A stretch of 64,000 nucleotides of DNA, from contig NZ_QUAC01000014.1 in NCBI RefSeq assembly GCF_003389455.1, positions 1 to 64,000 on the forward strand. The letters are read 5' to 3'. Below are positions 8,548 through 17,076 of the stretch, one piece after another. The notes beneath the pieces were generated by a model. It saw only the letters and a list, made by a program, of their open reading frames with translations, was not told the DNA's origin and did not search any database. Position 1 is the stretch's first letter; the number at the start of each line of letters is the position of its first letter. Both the position numbers and the translations under genes were made by a program. Origin of the DNA: Streptomyces inhibens. GTDB taxonomy: Bacteria; Actinomycetota; Actinomycetes; Streptomycetales; Streptomycetaceae.

Positions 8548-9477
8548 TCACCGCCCCTGCGGGTGGTAGCTCACGCAGGCGGTGCTGGGACCGGCGCCCG
8601 CGGCGACGAACAACATCTGCCCATAAGCCTCGGCAAGGCCACCCTCGACCGCCTGCAGGTAGCCGAGGACGGGCGCTGCGGTGTGCGGCTCACCCGAGTG
8701 AGGGCTCTGGCCACCCGGGAGGTCGGGCGCGACGACCGCCTCCGGGTCAAGAGCGAGGCGCTGCGCGAGTCGGGCCGCGAAGTCGGGAGTGGGACGGGAA
8801 CAGACCACAAGGGTGCGGTTCAGGTCCACGTCCTGCGTGCGGGCGTACTCGGTGACCGTCGCGGCGGTCAGGTCGAGCAGGTGCTCGGCCCAGTCGGCGT
8901 CCCGCTGGACGGTGATCTGGTGCCGACCTCGCGGTCCCGCGGCCGAGATGTCCAGGTAACCGGCGGTGGTGGCACCGCAGTTGTCGGAGCCCCGCAGGAG
9001 GACCTGTCCGAACCCGGTGTCCGGTTCGGTGCCCTTCGCCAGCAGCCAGGCCGCGCCCAGGTCCGCGTACGGGTACGCGTCGTCCCGGCCGGCCCGCCCA
9101 CCGGGATGAACGTCCGCTGCGGTCACCAACACCCGCTTGGTGCTGTTGGTTTCCAGCAGTGCCCGCGCGACCTGCACCGCGTTCAGCACTCCGCAGGCGC
9201 CGTTCATCAAATCGAAGGAGAATCCCCCACCGGGAACCGGGTGGGCAAGGTAGTCCAGGTTGATGCCCACCTCCTTCTGTACCAAGGCTGCCATGGCAGG
9301 TTCGAAGGTGTTGGACTCTCGGTAGACGCCCGTGTTGATCAGCACACCGACGGCCTCGGGTAACAGGCCGGCAGTGGCCAGGCAGTCCTGGGCGGCCTTC
9401 GCCGCGAGAGCCACCGACGAGGCGTCGGCGTCGGACTGCGGCACCGCGGTTGATGCTGCCATGATGATCATGCCCAT
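8548..9477 (-). CDS. lstB: KAS III/OleA-like thiolase, probable LstB-type partner subunit
   Basis: The 309-residue thiolase-fold protein has Cys95 in NGACGVLN. Where its neighbour LstA has the catalytic His and Asn, it has VVCSRPTPDF and GEPHTAAPVL, so the triad is not preserved. It keeps an acidic residue, Glu59, in NTFEPAMAA. In the published LstA-LstB heterodimer LstB supplies a catalytic Glu near position 60 that acts across the interface, as OleA does within its homodimer. I infer the same division here: a heterodimer joining two fatty acyl-CoAs head to head. The ATG lies 2 bases after the lstA stop. Confidence 0.85.
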   Translation of the reverse strand: MGMIIMAASTAVPQSDADASSVALAAKAAQDCLATAGLLPEAVGVLINTGVYRESNTFEPAMAALVQKEVGINLDYLAHPVPGGGFSFDLMNGACGVLNAVQVARALLETNSTKRVLVTAADVHPGGRAGRDDAYPYADLGAAWLLAKGTEPDTGFGQVLLRGSDNCGATTAGYLDISAAGPRGRHQITVQRDADWAEHLLDLTAATVTEYARTQDVDLNRTLVVCSRPTPDFAARLAQRLALDPEAVVAPDLPGGQSPHSGEPHTAAPVLGYLQAVEGGLAEAYGQMLFVAAGAGPSTACVSYHPQGR

Positions 9478-9479
9478 GG

Positions 9480-10541
9480 TCAGACTCCCAGATTCGAGAT
9501 CGTTGCGGACAGTGCGCCGGTCACGACGCCGGACGCTGCGGGAACCAGCAGGAACTTGGCGCCCTGGCGGGCGGTTCCGGCCTTCAGGTGCTGGTGCAGC
9601 ACTAGAAAGTGGGAGGTGGTGGCGGTGTTGCCGAGCTCTTCCACCACCGCCAGCGACTCAGGCATTTGCGTGCCGAACTCCGATTCGGCCATCCGGTCGA
9701 CGAACTCGATGAACCGGGTGCCGACCTGGTGCTGGACGATGTAATCGAAGCGCTCGTCGGCGAAGGTGCGGCCGTTCTTGGCCAGCAGGTCCCCGTGGAA
9801 GCTCGGCCACATCCTCAGCCGATCCTCCTTGTGCATCTGCCTGTTGTCCGTGTACAGGGCGATGCCCTGCGTCCGGTCGCTGGGCATGCCCATACACAGG
9901 TGCGAGTACTCGGCGCAGGTCATCAACTCCACGTAGTGGATCCGATCGGCCTCGTCCACCGACTCGTCGAGGATCACCGCGGCGGCAGAGTCGCCCACCG
10001 ACAGGGACGCGAACTGCGGATCGTAGGAGTCAGCGATCTCCCGCGCCGCCGTCTGGGCCACCCTCGTGGTCTGCTCGCCGCTCACCACCAGACCGTTGCG
10101 CACCACGCCGGCTCTGATCAGCCGGTCCAGCAGGTACACGCCGGTCATCATCCCCGCGCACGCGTTGGACACGTCGAAGTGGATCGCTGAGCGAGCACCC
10201 AGCTCCCGCGCCAGCATGCGGGCGAACGAGGGCTCGAAGTACATGCAATCGCCGTCCTTGAAGCGTCCGATGGACGTCGAGATGACCACATCCAAGTCGC
10301 CGGCCGTGTAGCGGGAGTTGCCGAGACAGTCCTGCGCCGCCTTCAGCGCCATGCCTAAGGAGTCCTCGCCGGATCCCGGACTCGGGTTGTAGACCCTGCG
10401 CTCAGCTACCCCCGTGATCCGCTCCAGATCGAATTCCGGCGCACCGGTCATCTGCGCGACCAGATCAGTCGTGGCGAGCACAGTGCTCGGCAGATACGCC
10501 CCCAGCGCCTCGAAGCGACTGCTTGGTGTTGTTCGCATCAT
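9480..10541 (-). CDS. lstA: KAS III/OleA-like thiolase, catalytic LstA-type subunit
   Basis: This 353-residue thiolase-superfamily enzyme has the complete Cys-His-Asn triad: Cys128 in SNACAGM, His271 in IVQHQVG and Asn305 in ELGNTATTS. An acidic residue in YFEPSFARM matches the OleA/LstB Glu region. LstA-type enzymes catalyse non-decarboxylative Claisen condensation of two long acyl-CoAs to a 2-alkyl-3-ketoacid, the first step of lipstatin-type beta-lactones. The start is the first ATG of an ATG-ATG pair, preceded by a purine-rich GAGAGGG; the open frame upstream has no coding character. It is the promoter-proximal gene of the operon, facing a 940-bp non-coding region. Confidence 0.88.
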   Translation of the reverse strand: MMRTTPSSRFEALGAYLPSTVLATTDLVAQMTGAPEFDLERITGVAERRVYNPSPGSGEDSLGMALKAAQDCLGNSRYTAGDLDVVISTSIGRFKDGDCMYFEPSFARMLARELGARSAIHFDVSNACAGMMTGVYLLDRLIRAGVVRNGLVVSGEQTTRVAQTAAREIADSYDPQFASLSVGDSAAAVILDESVDEADRIHYVELMTCAEYSHLCMGMPSDRTQGIALYTDNRQMHKEDRLRMWPSFHGDLLAKNGRTFADERFDYIVQHQVGTRFIEFVDRMAESEFGTQMPESLAVVEELGNTATTSHFLVLHQHLKAGTARQGAKFLLVPAASGVVTGALSATISNLGV

Positions 10542-11482
10542 GAGCCCTCTCTCTGTTTTGGCCTTATCAGCGGTTTTCTTGCATTGCAGAACCCCCGTGC
10601 TGGTCAGTAGGCATGCATGGCCAACCGGAACCAGGAAGTTCGAAGACGCGATATGGCCGATTGCGCGGCAGGATCCCTGCTCGGATCTGCGGGGCGGGCG
10701 CCAGAGCAGCCCGTCGCATAACACCGCCCCAATTCTCCCGAGTTCACCATCGGGTGCGGGGCGACTACGTGAATCACGTTATCCCATGACCTGTCATGCC
10801 CTCGCCATTCTGTTGGGTGATGGCGGTCACTCAGTCACATTCCGGCCTATGCATCCCTCGGTCCAACGGGCGGCGCACAGCGGAGATCGGGATCGTTGGG
10901 GCAGCCCACAATGAACGCAACCTGCAGTGACGGCTATCCGGCCGCCAATAGGCATGCCTGCCAACGCCAATGGGCCACACAAGGAGGGCCATTCGGTACT
11001 GCATCGCCAGGGGCGGAGAGCGTCTTCCTCGGCGCGCTCGACACGGCACATTGCGCAGGCTCAAGGTCGTCGGCCGGGGGAAGCGAACTTACCGACGTCC
11101 CCGCCCGCCACGCCGGTCGATATTGGTCAAGCGTCAACATTTCGACCGTCAGGCCAAATTCCGCCGACCGAATCGTGATTGGACCCCACCCCAAGGCACG
11201 CAAACCGAGGTCAGGACTTGTGAGGGGCGTGAAAGGCGGTCGAAGATGGCGAAGGTGCCCTCTCTCCTTTTCATCCGGGAGAAACAATCCGGTTCAGGTC
11301 GCGACAGGCCCTCACCGCACCCGGAGTAATCCGCGGGCGCACACCCACGTGTCAATGACGGGAACAGCTGACTCGTCACGCTCGCGGATTCCGCCGACAC
11401 GAGGATGCGTCGATCAAGAAGCGGCCCATGCCCGCACTGAAGCCGGTGCCGCCGCACTACTGCCGGGGCGCCGGCATCACGG
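10542..11482. other. 940-bp gap upstream of the beta-lactone operon
   Basis: No frame on either strand shows protein-like composition or a credible start here. The region separates lstA from the 3' end of the first PadR gene. Apart from the two palindromes listed separately I see nothing further to name. It should contain the lst promoter; I could not identify convincing -35 and -10 boxes. Confidence 0.6.
10767..10798. promoter_or_regulatory. two adjacent palindromes, candidate operators of the lst operon
   Basis: At 10767-10779 the arms ACGTGA and TCACGT are separated by one base. At 10785-10798 the arms CATGAC and GTCATG are separated by two bases. Both are perfect and lie on neighbouring helix turns, about 230-260 bp upstream of the lstA start. 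The spacing suggests cooperative regulator binding, but no regulator gene is adjacent to assign it to. Confidence 0.4.
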
Positions 11483-12052
11483 TCACGCGTCGGCGCCGAC
11501 GCCGTACCGGACACGGAGGATCTGAGCGGTCTGTCCGCACCAGTCGGCCGTCTCCTGCTCGAAGCGAAGGCCGCGCATACAGGTCAGATATGGCCCGATC
11601 CGGTCGCCGGAGCTCAGGAATGCCTGCTCATCGACGTCGCCGCGCTGACGATGCAAGTACCGCTCAAAGATATCGATCTTGGCAGCGGCAATGAGTGCCC
11701 GCTCCTCAAGCTGTTCGATCACCGCCTTCGCGGACAAGCTGTCCACGGCCCGCACCTTGACCAGAAGGTCGTCGCGGATGAAGGCCGGCTTGGCGCTGGA
11801 TTCGGCGAACCGCTCCAGCTCGGCAAGGCCGGCGTCTGTCACCGAAAAAAGCCGCTTGTTCGGGCGGGTCTCCTGAATCACGGCCCGGCCCTGGATCAGG
11901 CCGTCCTTCTCCAGTTTGGTCAGCTCCAGGTACAGCTGCTGAGGCAGCGCATGCCAGAAGTTGGCCATGCCCGCGTCAAACGCCTTGGCCAGTTCGTAGC
12001 CGCTGGACTCGCCGTCCAGCAGTGCGGCCAGCACCGCATGTCGCAGAGCCAT
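11483..12052 (-). CDS. PadR-family transcriptional regulator (first copy)
   Basis: The 189-residue protein has an N-terminal PadR winged helix: MALRHAVLAALLDGESSGYELAK, then the recognition region (LPQQLYLELTKLEKDGLI) and a wing with NKRLFSVTDAG. A helical PadR C-terminal dimerisation half (Vir_act_alpha_C type) follows. PadR proteins usually repress a divergent gene and their own gene in response to small aromatic or lipophilic ligands. It is divergent from the carotenoid oxygenase gene, with a perfect TACTCA-N6-TGAGTA palindrome between them. A close paralogue lies at 16400-16963 and has the same operator. Confidence 0.92.
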   Translation of the reverse strand: MALRHAVLAALLDGESSGYELAKAFDAGMANFWHALPQQLYLELTKLEKDGLIQGRAVIQETRPNKRLFSVTDAGLAELERFAESSAKPAFIRDDLLVKVRAVDSLSAKAVIEQLEERALIAAAKIDIFERYLHRQRGDVDEQAFLSSGDRIGPYLTCMRGLRFEQETADWCGQTAQILRVRYGVGADA

Positions 12053-12141
12053 GATCGTCGGTCTCCTGTCCGTGTCGCGCCGGTGGGTCCGTGGGGTGCC
12101 GGTGGGGGTGCCGGCCTTCTCACTCTACTCTTCTTCGTGAT

Positions 12142-12159
12142 TACTCATAATGTTGAGTA
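12142..12159. promoter_or_regulatory. PadR operator, TACTCA-N6-TGAGTA
   Basis: Perfect inverted repeat with 6-bp arms and a 6-bp spacer (TAATGT), placed between the divergent starts of the PadR gene (12052) and the carotenoid oxygenase (12261). The same arms and spacer length recur at 16988-17007 upstream of the second PadR gene, which makes it a credible shared operator. Confidence 0.65.
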
Positions 12160-12260
12160 TGCTCAGTGTGGCGCAGACCCCGGCGCTCCTCGTGACCGGG
12201 CCTGCCGTAGAAAGCCCGGCTCGCCAGCGCCGGACGGAACGCCATCGTGAGAGGACTGCG

Positions 12261-13631
12261 ATGAACCCCGAGAACCCCTTCAAGGGCGCCTTCACACCGG
12301 TCACCGAGGAGGTCACCTCCTTCGACCTGCCGGTCACCGGCACCATCCCCGCCGAGCTCAACGGCCGCTACCTGCGCAACGGCCCCAACCCCATGGACCT
12401 CGACGAGCCCCGGCTTCACCTGTTCACAGGTACCGGCATGGTGCATGGCGTACGACTGCGCGAGGGCAAGGCCGAGTGGTACCGCAACCGCTGGGTGCGC
12501 TCGGCCCGCGTCGCCGAGGCACTTGGCGAACAACCCCGCCCCGGCGCCTCCGTGCGCCGCGCAGACACCGGCCCCAACACCCATGTCATCGGCCATGCCG
12601 ACCGCACCTTCGCCCTGGTCGAAGGCGGCTTCCGGCCCTACGAACTCACCTACGACCTGGATACCGTGGGAGCCTGCGACTTCGACGGGACCCTGCGCGA
12701 CGGCTTCGTCGCCCATCCCAAGCTGGACCCCGCCACCGGAGAACTGCATGCCGTGACCTATGTCAGCGGCGGCGACACGCTGACCTACCTGGTTGTCTCT
12801 CCGCTCGGCAAGGTCGTGCGCAGCGTGGACATCTCCGCCCCGCACGCGCCGATGATGCATGACTTCGCGCTGACCCAGAAGTACGCGGTGCTGTACGACC
12901 TCCCGGTCACCTTCAGTCAGGCCGCCGAAGATGCCGAAAAGGCATTCGCGATGGGCTGGAACGAGGCCCGCGGCGGCCGCATCGGCTTGCTGCCCCGAGG
13001 CGGCACCGAGGTGCGCTGGTTCGACGTCAATCCATGCTGGGTCTTCCACACCCTCAACGCCTATGACCAGGGCGACATGGTTGTGGTCGATGTCGTGCGC
13101 TACCCGCGGATGTTCGCGGGGGCCGAGCTGATGGGGAACAGCCTGCCCACACTCGACCGCTGGGTCATCGACACGGTCACCGGGAAGGTCACCGAGACCC
13201 GCCTCGACGACCACCCGCAGGAGTTCCCCGTGGTCAGTCCGGCCGTCGTCACCGGCGCCCACCGCTACGGATACTCCGCGGTCACCCCGGACCTGCTCCG
13301 CTACGTGGGTCCGGCCGGCACCCTGGACGGTCTGCCCGTCGACGCGTTCAGTGACTCGCTGATCAAACACGACCTCGACAAGCAGACCACCACGGTCCGC
13401 GCCTTCGGCACCGGCCACTACACCAGCGAGGCGTACTTCGTGCCCGCGCAGAACGTGCAGGCCGAGGATGACGGATACGTCCTCGCTTACGTCTTCAATG
13501 CCGACCGCGGCGCCACCGATCTGGTGATCCTCTCCGGACAGGACTTCACCGGCGACCCGATCGCCACCGTGCACCTGCCCGCGCGCGTGCCGCTCGGCTT
13601 CCACGGCAGCTGGATACCCGACCCCGCCTGA
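12261..13631 (+). CDS. carotenoid (apocarotenoid) cleavage oxygenase, RPE65/CCD family
   Basis: The 456-residue protein carries the four iron-binding histidines of the family in their usual settings: His152 in AHPKLDPATGE, His200 in MMHDFALT, His263 in VFHTLNAYD and His448 in GFHGSW near the C-terminus. The N-terminal GRYLRNGPNP is also typical. These non-haem Fe(II) dioxygenases cleave conjugated double bonds of carotenoids, apocarotenoids or stilbenes to aldehydes. The start at ATG 12261 follows GAGAGGA at good spacing; an upstream in-frame ATG at 12150 lies inside the PadR operator and is unlikely. The following gene is an aldehyde dehydrogenase, suggesting that the aldehyde product is oxidised. 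Likely repressed by the divergent PadR protein. The substrate cannot be fixed from sequence. Confidence 0.92.
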   Translation: MNPENPFKGAFTPVTEEVTSFDLPVTGTIPAELNGRYLRNGPNPMDLDEPRLHLFTGTGMVHGVRLREGKAEWYRNRWVRSARVAEALGEQPRPGASVRRADTGPNTHVIGHADRTFALVEGGFRPYELTYDLDTVGACDFDGTLRDGFVAHPKLDPATGELHAVTYVSGGDTLTYLVVSPLGKVVRSVDISAPHAPMMHDFALTQKYAVLYDLPVTFSQAAEDAEKAFAMGWNEARGGRIGLLPRGGTEVRWFDVNPCWVFHTLNAYDQGDMVVVDVVRYPRMFAGAELMGNSLPTLDRWVIDTVTGKVTETRLDDHPQEFPVVSPAVVTGAHRYGYSAVTPDLLRYVGPAGTLDGLPVDAFSDSLIKHDLDKQTTTVRAFGTGHYTSEAYFVPAQNVQAEDDGYVLAYVFNADRGATDLVILSGQDFTGDPIATVHLPARVPLGFHGSWIPDPA

Positions 13632-13676
13632 CCTCCCCGGCCTCCATCAGACATCCCCGCCGACCCGATCACCACC

Positions 13677-13713
13677 CCGGGGCGGGCCCCTCATCCGCGT
13701 GGTCCCGCCCCGG
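13677..13713. terminator. GC-rich stem-loop after the carotenoid oxygenase gene
   Basis: Ten-base perfect arms (CCGGGGCGGG and CCCGCCCCGG) enclose a 17-base loop, 46 bases after the oxygenase stop and just before the dehydrogenase. There is no U-tract, as is common for Streptomyces terminators. It may act as a partial terminator or mRNA stabiliser within the operon. Confidence 0.5.
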
Positions 13714-13739
13714 TTCCTGAAGGGAAACGGAAACACCCC

Positions 13740-15065
13740 ATGTCCATACCCGGCACCCCCGAGCAGCCCGCCGACCTGGTGGCCAGGCTGCGGTCCACCT
13801 TCCGGACCGGCCGTACCCGACCCCTGGAGTGGCGCATCCGGCAACTGCGGCAGCTGCAGGCCCTCCTCACCGACCACGGCGGGGAGATCGCTGACGCGCT
13901 CCACACCGACCTGCGCAGGAACGAAGCAGACGCCCGCAGCGGGGACATCGACAACACCCTGCGCGAGATCGGCCACACCTTGGCGCACCTGGAAGAGTGG
14001 CTGCGGCCGCGGCCGGTCGACGTCTCCGGGATCTTCGGCCCGACCGCCACCGCCGCCACCCAGTACGACCCGCTCGGCGTCGTCCTGATCATCGGGCCCT
14101 GGAACTACCCGGTGCAGCTCACCCTCGTCCCCCTGGCCGGGGCGCTCGCAGCCGGCAACACCGCCGTCGTCAAGCCCAGCGAACTGGCGCCGGCCGCCTC
14201 CGCGATCCTGGCCCGTCTGTTGCCTGCCTATCTGGACACCGACGCGGTCGCGGTGGTCGAAGGTGGCGTCGAAGAGACCACCGCCCTGCTGGCCGAACGC
14301 TTCGACCACATCTTCTACACCGGCAACGGGACGGTCGGCCGCATCGTCATGAAGGCCGCCGCCGAGCACCTGACACCCGTAACCCTCGAACTGGGCGGCA
14401 AGTCACCGGTGTTCGTGGACCGCGACTGCGACCTGTCCGCGATCGCGGCACGGCTGGCCCGCACCAAGTTCCTGAACGCCGGGCAGACCTGCGTGGCACC
14501 CGACTATGTACTGACCGACCCCGACACCGCCCGAGCCCTTGAGCCCGCACTCATCGAGGCCATCGCCGACCTCTACGGGCCGGACCCGGCGGCCTCCCCC
14601 TCGTACAGCCGCATCATCAACCAGCGCCACTTCGACCGCCTCGCGGCCCTGCTCGACTCCGGGCGCCTGGTCACCGGCGGGCAGCGGGACCGGGAGGACA
14701 AGTACATCGCCCCGACCGTGCTGGCCGCCGTGAAGCCGGACGCCCCCGTCATGCAGGAGGAGATCTTCGGACCCATCCTGCCGATCGTGACCGTACCCGG
14801 GCTCGACGAGGCAATCGACTTCATCAACAAGCGCGACAAGCCCCTGGCCCTGTACGCCTTCACCGAGAACGAGACCACCAAGCAGCGGCTCGCCGCCGAG
14901 ACCTCCTCCGGAGCCCTGGGGTTCGGCCAGCCCATAGCCCATCTTCGCGTCCCCGAGCTGCCGTTCGGCGGCGTCGGAGAGAGCGGCTTGGGCGCCTACC
15001 ACGGTCAGTACTCGGTCACCACGTTCAGCCACCGCAAAGCGCGCCTCGACGTGCCTCTGGGCTGA
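13740..15065 (+). CDS. ALDH3-type aldehyde dehydrogenase
   Basis: The 441-residue enzyme matches class 3 (fatty or aromatic) aldehyde dehydrogenases: cofactor region IIGPWNYPVQL, general base Glu217 in LELGGKSP, nucleophile Cys251 in NAGQTCVAPDY, and the late EIFGPILP motif. The length is normal for ALDH3, which is shorter than the roughly 500-residue ALDH1/2 group. It oxidises an aldehyde to the carboxylic acid with NAD(P)+. Coming directly after the carotenoid oxygenase, it probably handles that enzyme's apocarotenal product, and the acid would suit the acyl-CoA ligase at 20222. The ATG is preceded by a purine-rich GAAGGGAAACGG. Confidence 0.93.
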   Translation: MSIPGTPEQPADLVARLRSTFRTGRTRPLEWRIRQLRQLQALLTDHGGEIADALHTDLRRNEADARSGDIDNTLREIGHTLAHLEEWLRPRPVDVSGIFGPTATAATQYDPLGVVLIIGPWNYPVQLTLVPLAGALAAGNTAVVKPSELAPAASAILARLLPAYLDTDAVAVVEGGVEETTALLAERFDHIFYTGNGTVGRIVMKAAAEHLTPVTLELGGKSPVFVDRDCDLSAIAARLARTKFLNAGQTCVAPDYVLTDPDTARALEPALIEAIADLYGPDPAASPSYSRIINQRHFDRLAALLDSGRLVTGGQRDREDKYIAPTVLAAVKPDAPVMQEEIFGPILPIVTVPGLDEAIDFINKRDKPLALYAFTENETTKQRLAAETSSGALGFGQPIAHLRVPELPFGGVGESGLGAYHGQYSVTTFSHRKARLDVPLG

Positions 15066-15155
15066 CAACCCGCGCCTTCGGACGACAGGCGGGAGCGCCG
15101 CTGCCCCCGCAGGTCAGGACCTGCCCCCTGTTCCAGATGAGGGATAGCACGGACC

Positions 15156-16250
15156 ATGCCCACTTCCCACGGGGCCCACGCGGCCCTACCTGAGCGATCG
15201 CACACCGACCCCGACCCGCGTCGCTCCCTCAAGCACGTCTGCGTGCACCTGCTCACCCCGCTGCTGATGTGCCTCGGCATGGCCCTGGCCTACCTGGGCG
15301 CCTTCCACCAGCCGGAGCCCCACCACCTCAAGGTCGCCGTGGTCGGCACCGGTCCGCAGGCCAAGGTGCTCGCCCAGACCGTCAAGGACGCAGCAGGTGA
15401 CCGCCTCGACGTCACCACCCTCCGGTCCAGCCACGACGCGCAACGGCAACTACTGGACCGAGACCTGGTCGGCGCGTTCCTCCCGGACGCCACGAGTCCC
15501 GAACTACTCGTCGCCACGGCGAACTCCGACACCTCCACGACGGCTGCCGAGGCCGTCTTCCAGCAGGTCACCGCCGAACAGGGCACACGGCTGAAGGTCT
15601 CCGACCTCGCCCCGTCGGCCCCTGGCGACCCGACCGGTCAGGGACTGTTCTTCCTCCTGATCGCGCTGAGCATCGGCTCCTACGCCGGCGTCGCGGTGAT
15701 CGGCGGGGCGGGCGCCGTGCTGCCGATGCGAGTGCGCGCCCTGGTCGCCCTGGCCGCCTCGCTGGCCATCAGCGCCATCGGCATCGTGGTCGCCGGACCG
15801 GTCTTCCACATCGTCGACCACGACCGCCCTGCCATGTGGGCGATCAGCTGGCTCTACTCGGCGGGCATCCTCGCCATCGGTACCGGGCTTCACACCTTCG
15901 TCAAGCGCTGGACGACGCTGACGATGATGGTGCTGTTCGTGATGGTGAACTTCACCAGCTCCGGCGGCGTCTTCCGGCCGGACCTGCAGAACGGATTCTT
16001 CGGCGCACTCCACGCCTTCTGGAACGGCGCCGGCTTCGTGGAGGGTGCCCGCAGCCTGCTCTACTTCGACGGCCGGGCGGGCCTCAGCGGCAACCTACTG
16101 GCCCTCGCGCTATGGCTGGCAGCAGGTCTGGCCCTGCTCATCGCCGCGGGCCGCTCCGAGCAGCGACATCGCGGTGCGGAACTCGTCAGCACGGACGACG
16201 ACATCGAGGAGGAGGTCGAGGAGAATATGGAGGAAGCCGTCGGAGTCTGA
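15156..16250 (+). CDS. integral membrane protein, YhgE/Pip or ABC-2 permease-like
   Basis: The 364-residue protein has one N-terminal membrane segment (TPLLMCLGMALAYLGAF), an extracytoplasmic domain of about 130 residues, then five hydrophobic segments starting at GLFFLLIALSIGSYAGVAVI and ending at LLALALWLAAGLALLIAAG. The C-terminal tail is strongly acidic (DDDIEEEVEENMEEA). One segment, a soluble loop and then a membrane bundle is the plan of YhgE/Pip and related ABC-2-like or DUF3533 proteins. No ATP-binding partner is adjacent. It follows the dehydrogenase by 90 bases on the same strand, so it may move substrate or product of the pathway. Function unknown. Confidence 0.7.
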   Translation: MPTSHGAHAALPERSHTDPDPRRSLKHVCVHLLTPLLMCLGMALAYLGAFHQPEPHHLKVAVVGTGPQAKVLAQTVKDAAGDRLDVTTLRSSHDAQRQLLDRDLVGAFLPDATSPELLVATANSDTSTTAAEAVFQQVTAEQGTRLKVSDLAPSAPGDPTGQGLFFLLIALSIGSYAGVAVIGGAGAVLPMRVRALVALAASLAISAIGIVVAGPVFHIVDHDRPAMWAISWLYSAGILAIGTGLHTFVKRWTTLTMMVLFVMVNFTSSGGVFRPDLQNGFFGALHAFWNGAGFVEGARSLLYFDGRAGLSGNLLALALWLAAGLALLIAAGRSEQRHRGAELVSTDDDIEEEVEENMEEAVGV

Positions 16251-16399
16251 CGAACCTTCTGGCTGACGCACCAACAGGACCGGCGGCATCGCTTTGCCGA
16301 CCCACCGCTCTCAGGGGCTCCCGGACCTGGGGGGCGAAGGGCCGGCTATTGCCGGCAGATAGCGGATCAGAGCAGGTCGGAGCTCTGTGGTCCCCTCTG

Positions 16400-16963
16400 T
16401 CAGGTCACCGAGGCCGAGCGTCGCTCCAGGATGGCCAGCACCTGCTCGCTCCAGCGGATGTTCTCCTGCTCGAACGCCAGGCCGCGCATCAGCGTGAGGT
16501 AGGGACCGACCCGCTGCGCGTGGGCAAGGTGCTCGGCCTCGGTGCGCCCCTCCAACAGCCGATCGCGCAGCCGTTCGTACCGGGCCAGCTTCGCTCTGGA
16601 CCATTCCAGCCGCTCGGCGACGGCCTCCCGCACGGCCTCGGTGTCGCCGCCATCGACCGCTTGGACCTTCACCAGCAGCTCGTCGCGGATCGCGGTCGGC
16701 TTCGGCGGTTCGGAGGTGAAGTCGTGCAGCGCCGCCCGCCCGGCCTCGGTCAGCGAGAACAGCCGCTTGTTCGGCCGACGCTCCTGAATGACGACGCGCG
16801 CTGAGATCAGGCCCGCCGTCTCCATCCGGTCGAGCTCCCGGTAGAGCTGCTGCGGGGTGGTCATCCAGAAGTTCGCCACCGACGCGTCGAAGTCCTTGGC
16901 CAGGTCGTACCCCGACGCCTCACCCTCCAGGAGGGCCGCAAGAACCGCATTGCGCAATGCCAT
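16400..16963 (-). CDS. PadR-family transcriptional regulator (second copy)
   Basis: The 187-residue paralogue of the PadR protein at 11483-12052 shares the opening MALRNAVLAALLEGEASGYDLAK and the wing NKRLFSLTEAG. The ATG at 16963 matches the start of the first copy; a TTG three codons earlier is possible. It is divergent from the SnoaL-like/FAD-enzyme operon, with a TTACTCA-N6-TGAGTAA operator between them. Because both operators share the same arms, the two proteins may cross-regulate both halves of the locus or form heterodimers. Only the N-terminal DNA-binding half is conserved strongly; the C-terminal halves differ, which could mean different ligands. Confidence 0.9.
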   Translation of the reverse strand: MALRNAVLAALLEGEASGYDLAKDFDASVANFWMTTPQQLYRELDRMETAGLISARVVIQERRPNKRLFSLTEAGRAALHDFTSEPPKPTAIRDELLVKVQAVDGGDTEAVREAVAERLEWSRAKLARYERLRDRLLEGRTEAEHLAHAQRVGPYLTLMRGLAFEQENIRWSEQVLAILERRSASVT

Positions 16964-16987
16964 GGGCGTCAAGCTACCACTCAGTGA

Positions 16988-17007
16988 TTACTCAGAAAAT
17001 TGAGTAA
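16988..17007. promoter_or_regulatory. PadR operator, TTACTCA-N6-TGAGTAA
   Basis: Perfect inverted repeat with 7-bp arms and a 6-bp spacer (GAAAAT), between the second PadR gene and the gene at 17077. It is the same motif as at 12142-12159. A further half-site, TTGAGTAG, lies at 17067-17074, immediately before the start codon at 17077. Confidence 0.65.
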
Positions 17008-17076
17008 CCGACCTCTGGACACTCGCGCGACATCGTCACTAGTCTCCAGGACACCTATTCGTGAAGTTGAGTAGTC

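Noticed and set aside
10542-11482. Small open frames in the gap upstream of lstA as genes
   Set aside because: None shows coding composition, a ribosome site or a recognisable family.
12141-13604. A 487-codon minus-strand frame opposite the carotenoid oxygenase
   Set aside because: Antisense shadow; the plus strand has the four His ligands and a good start.
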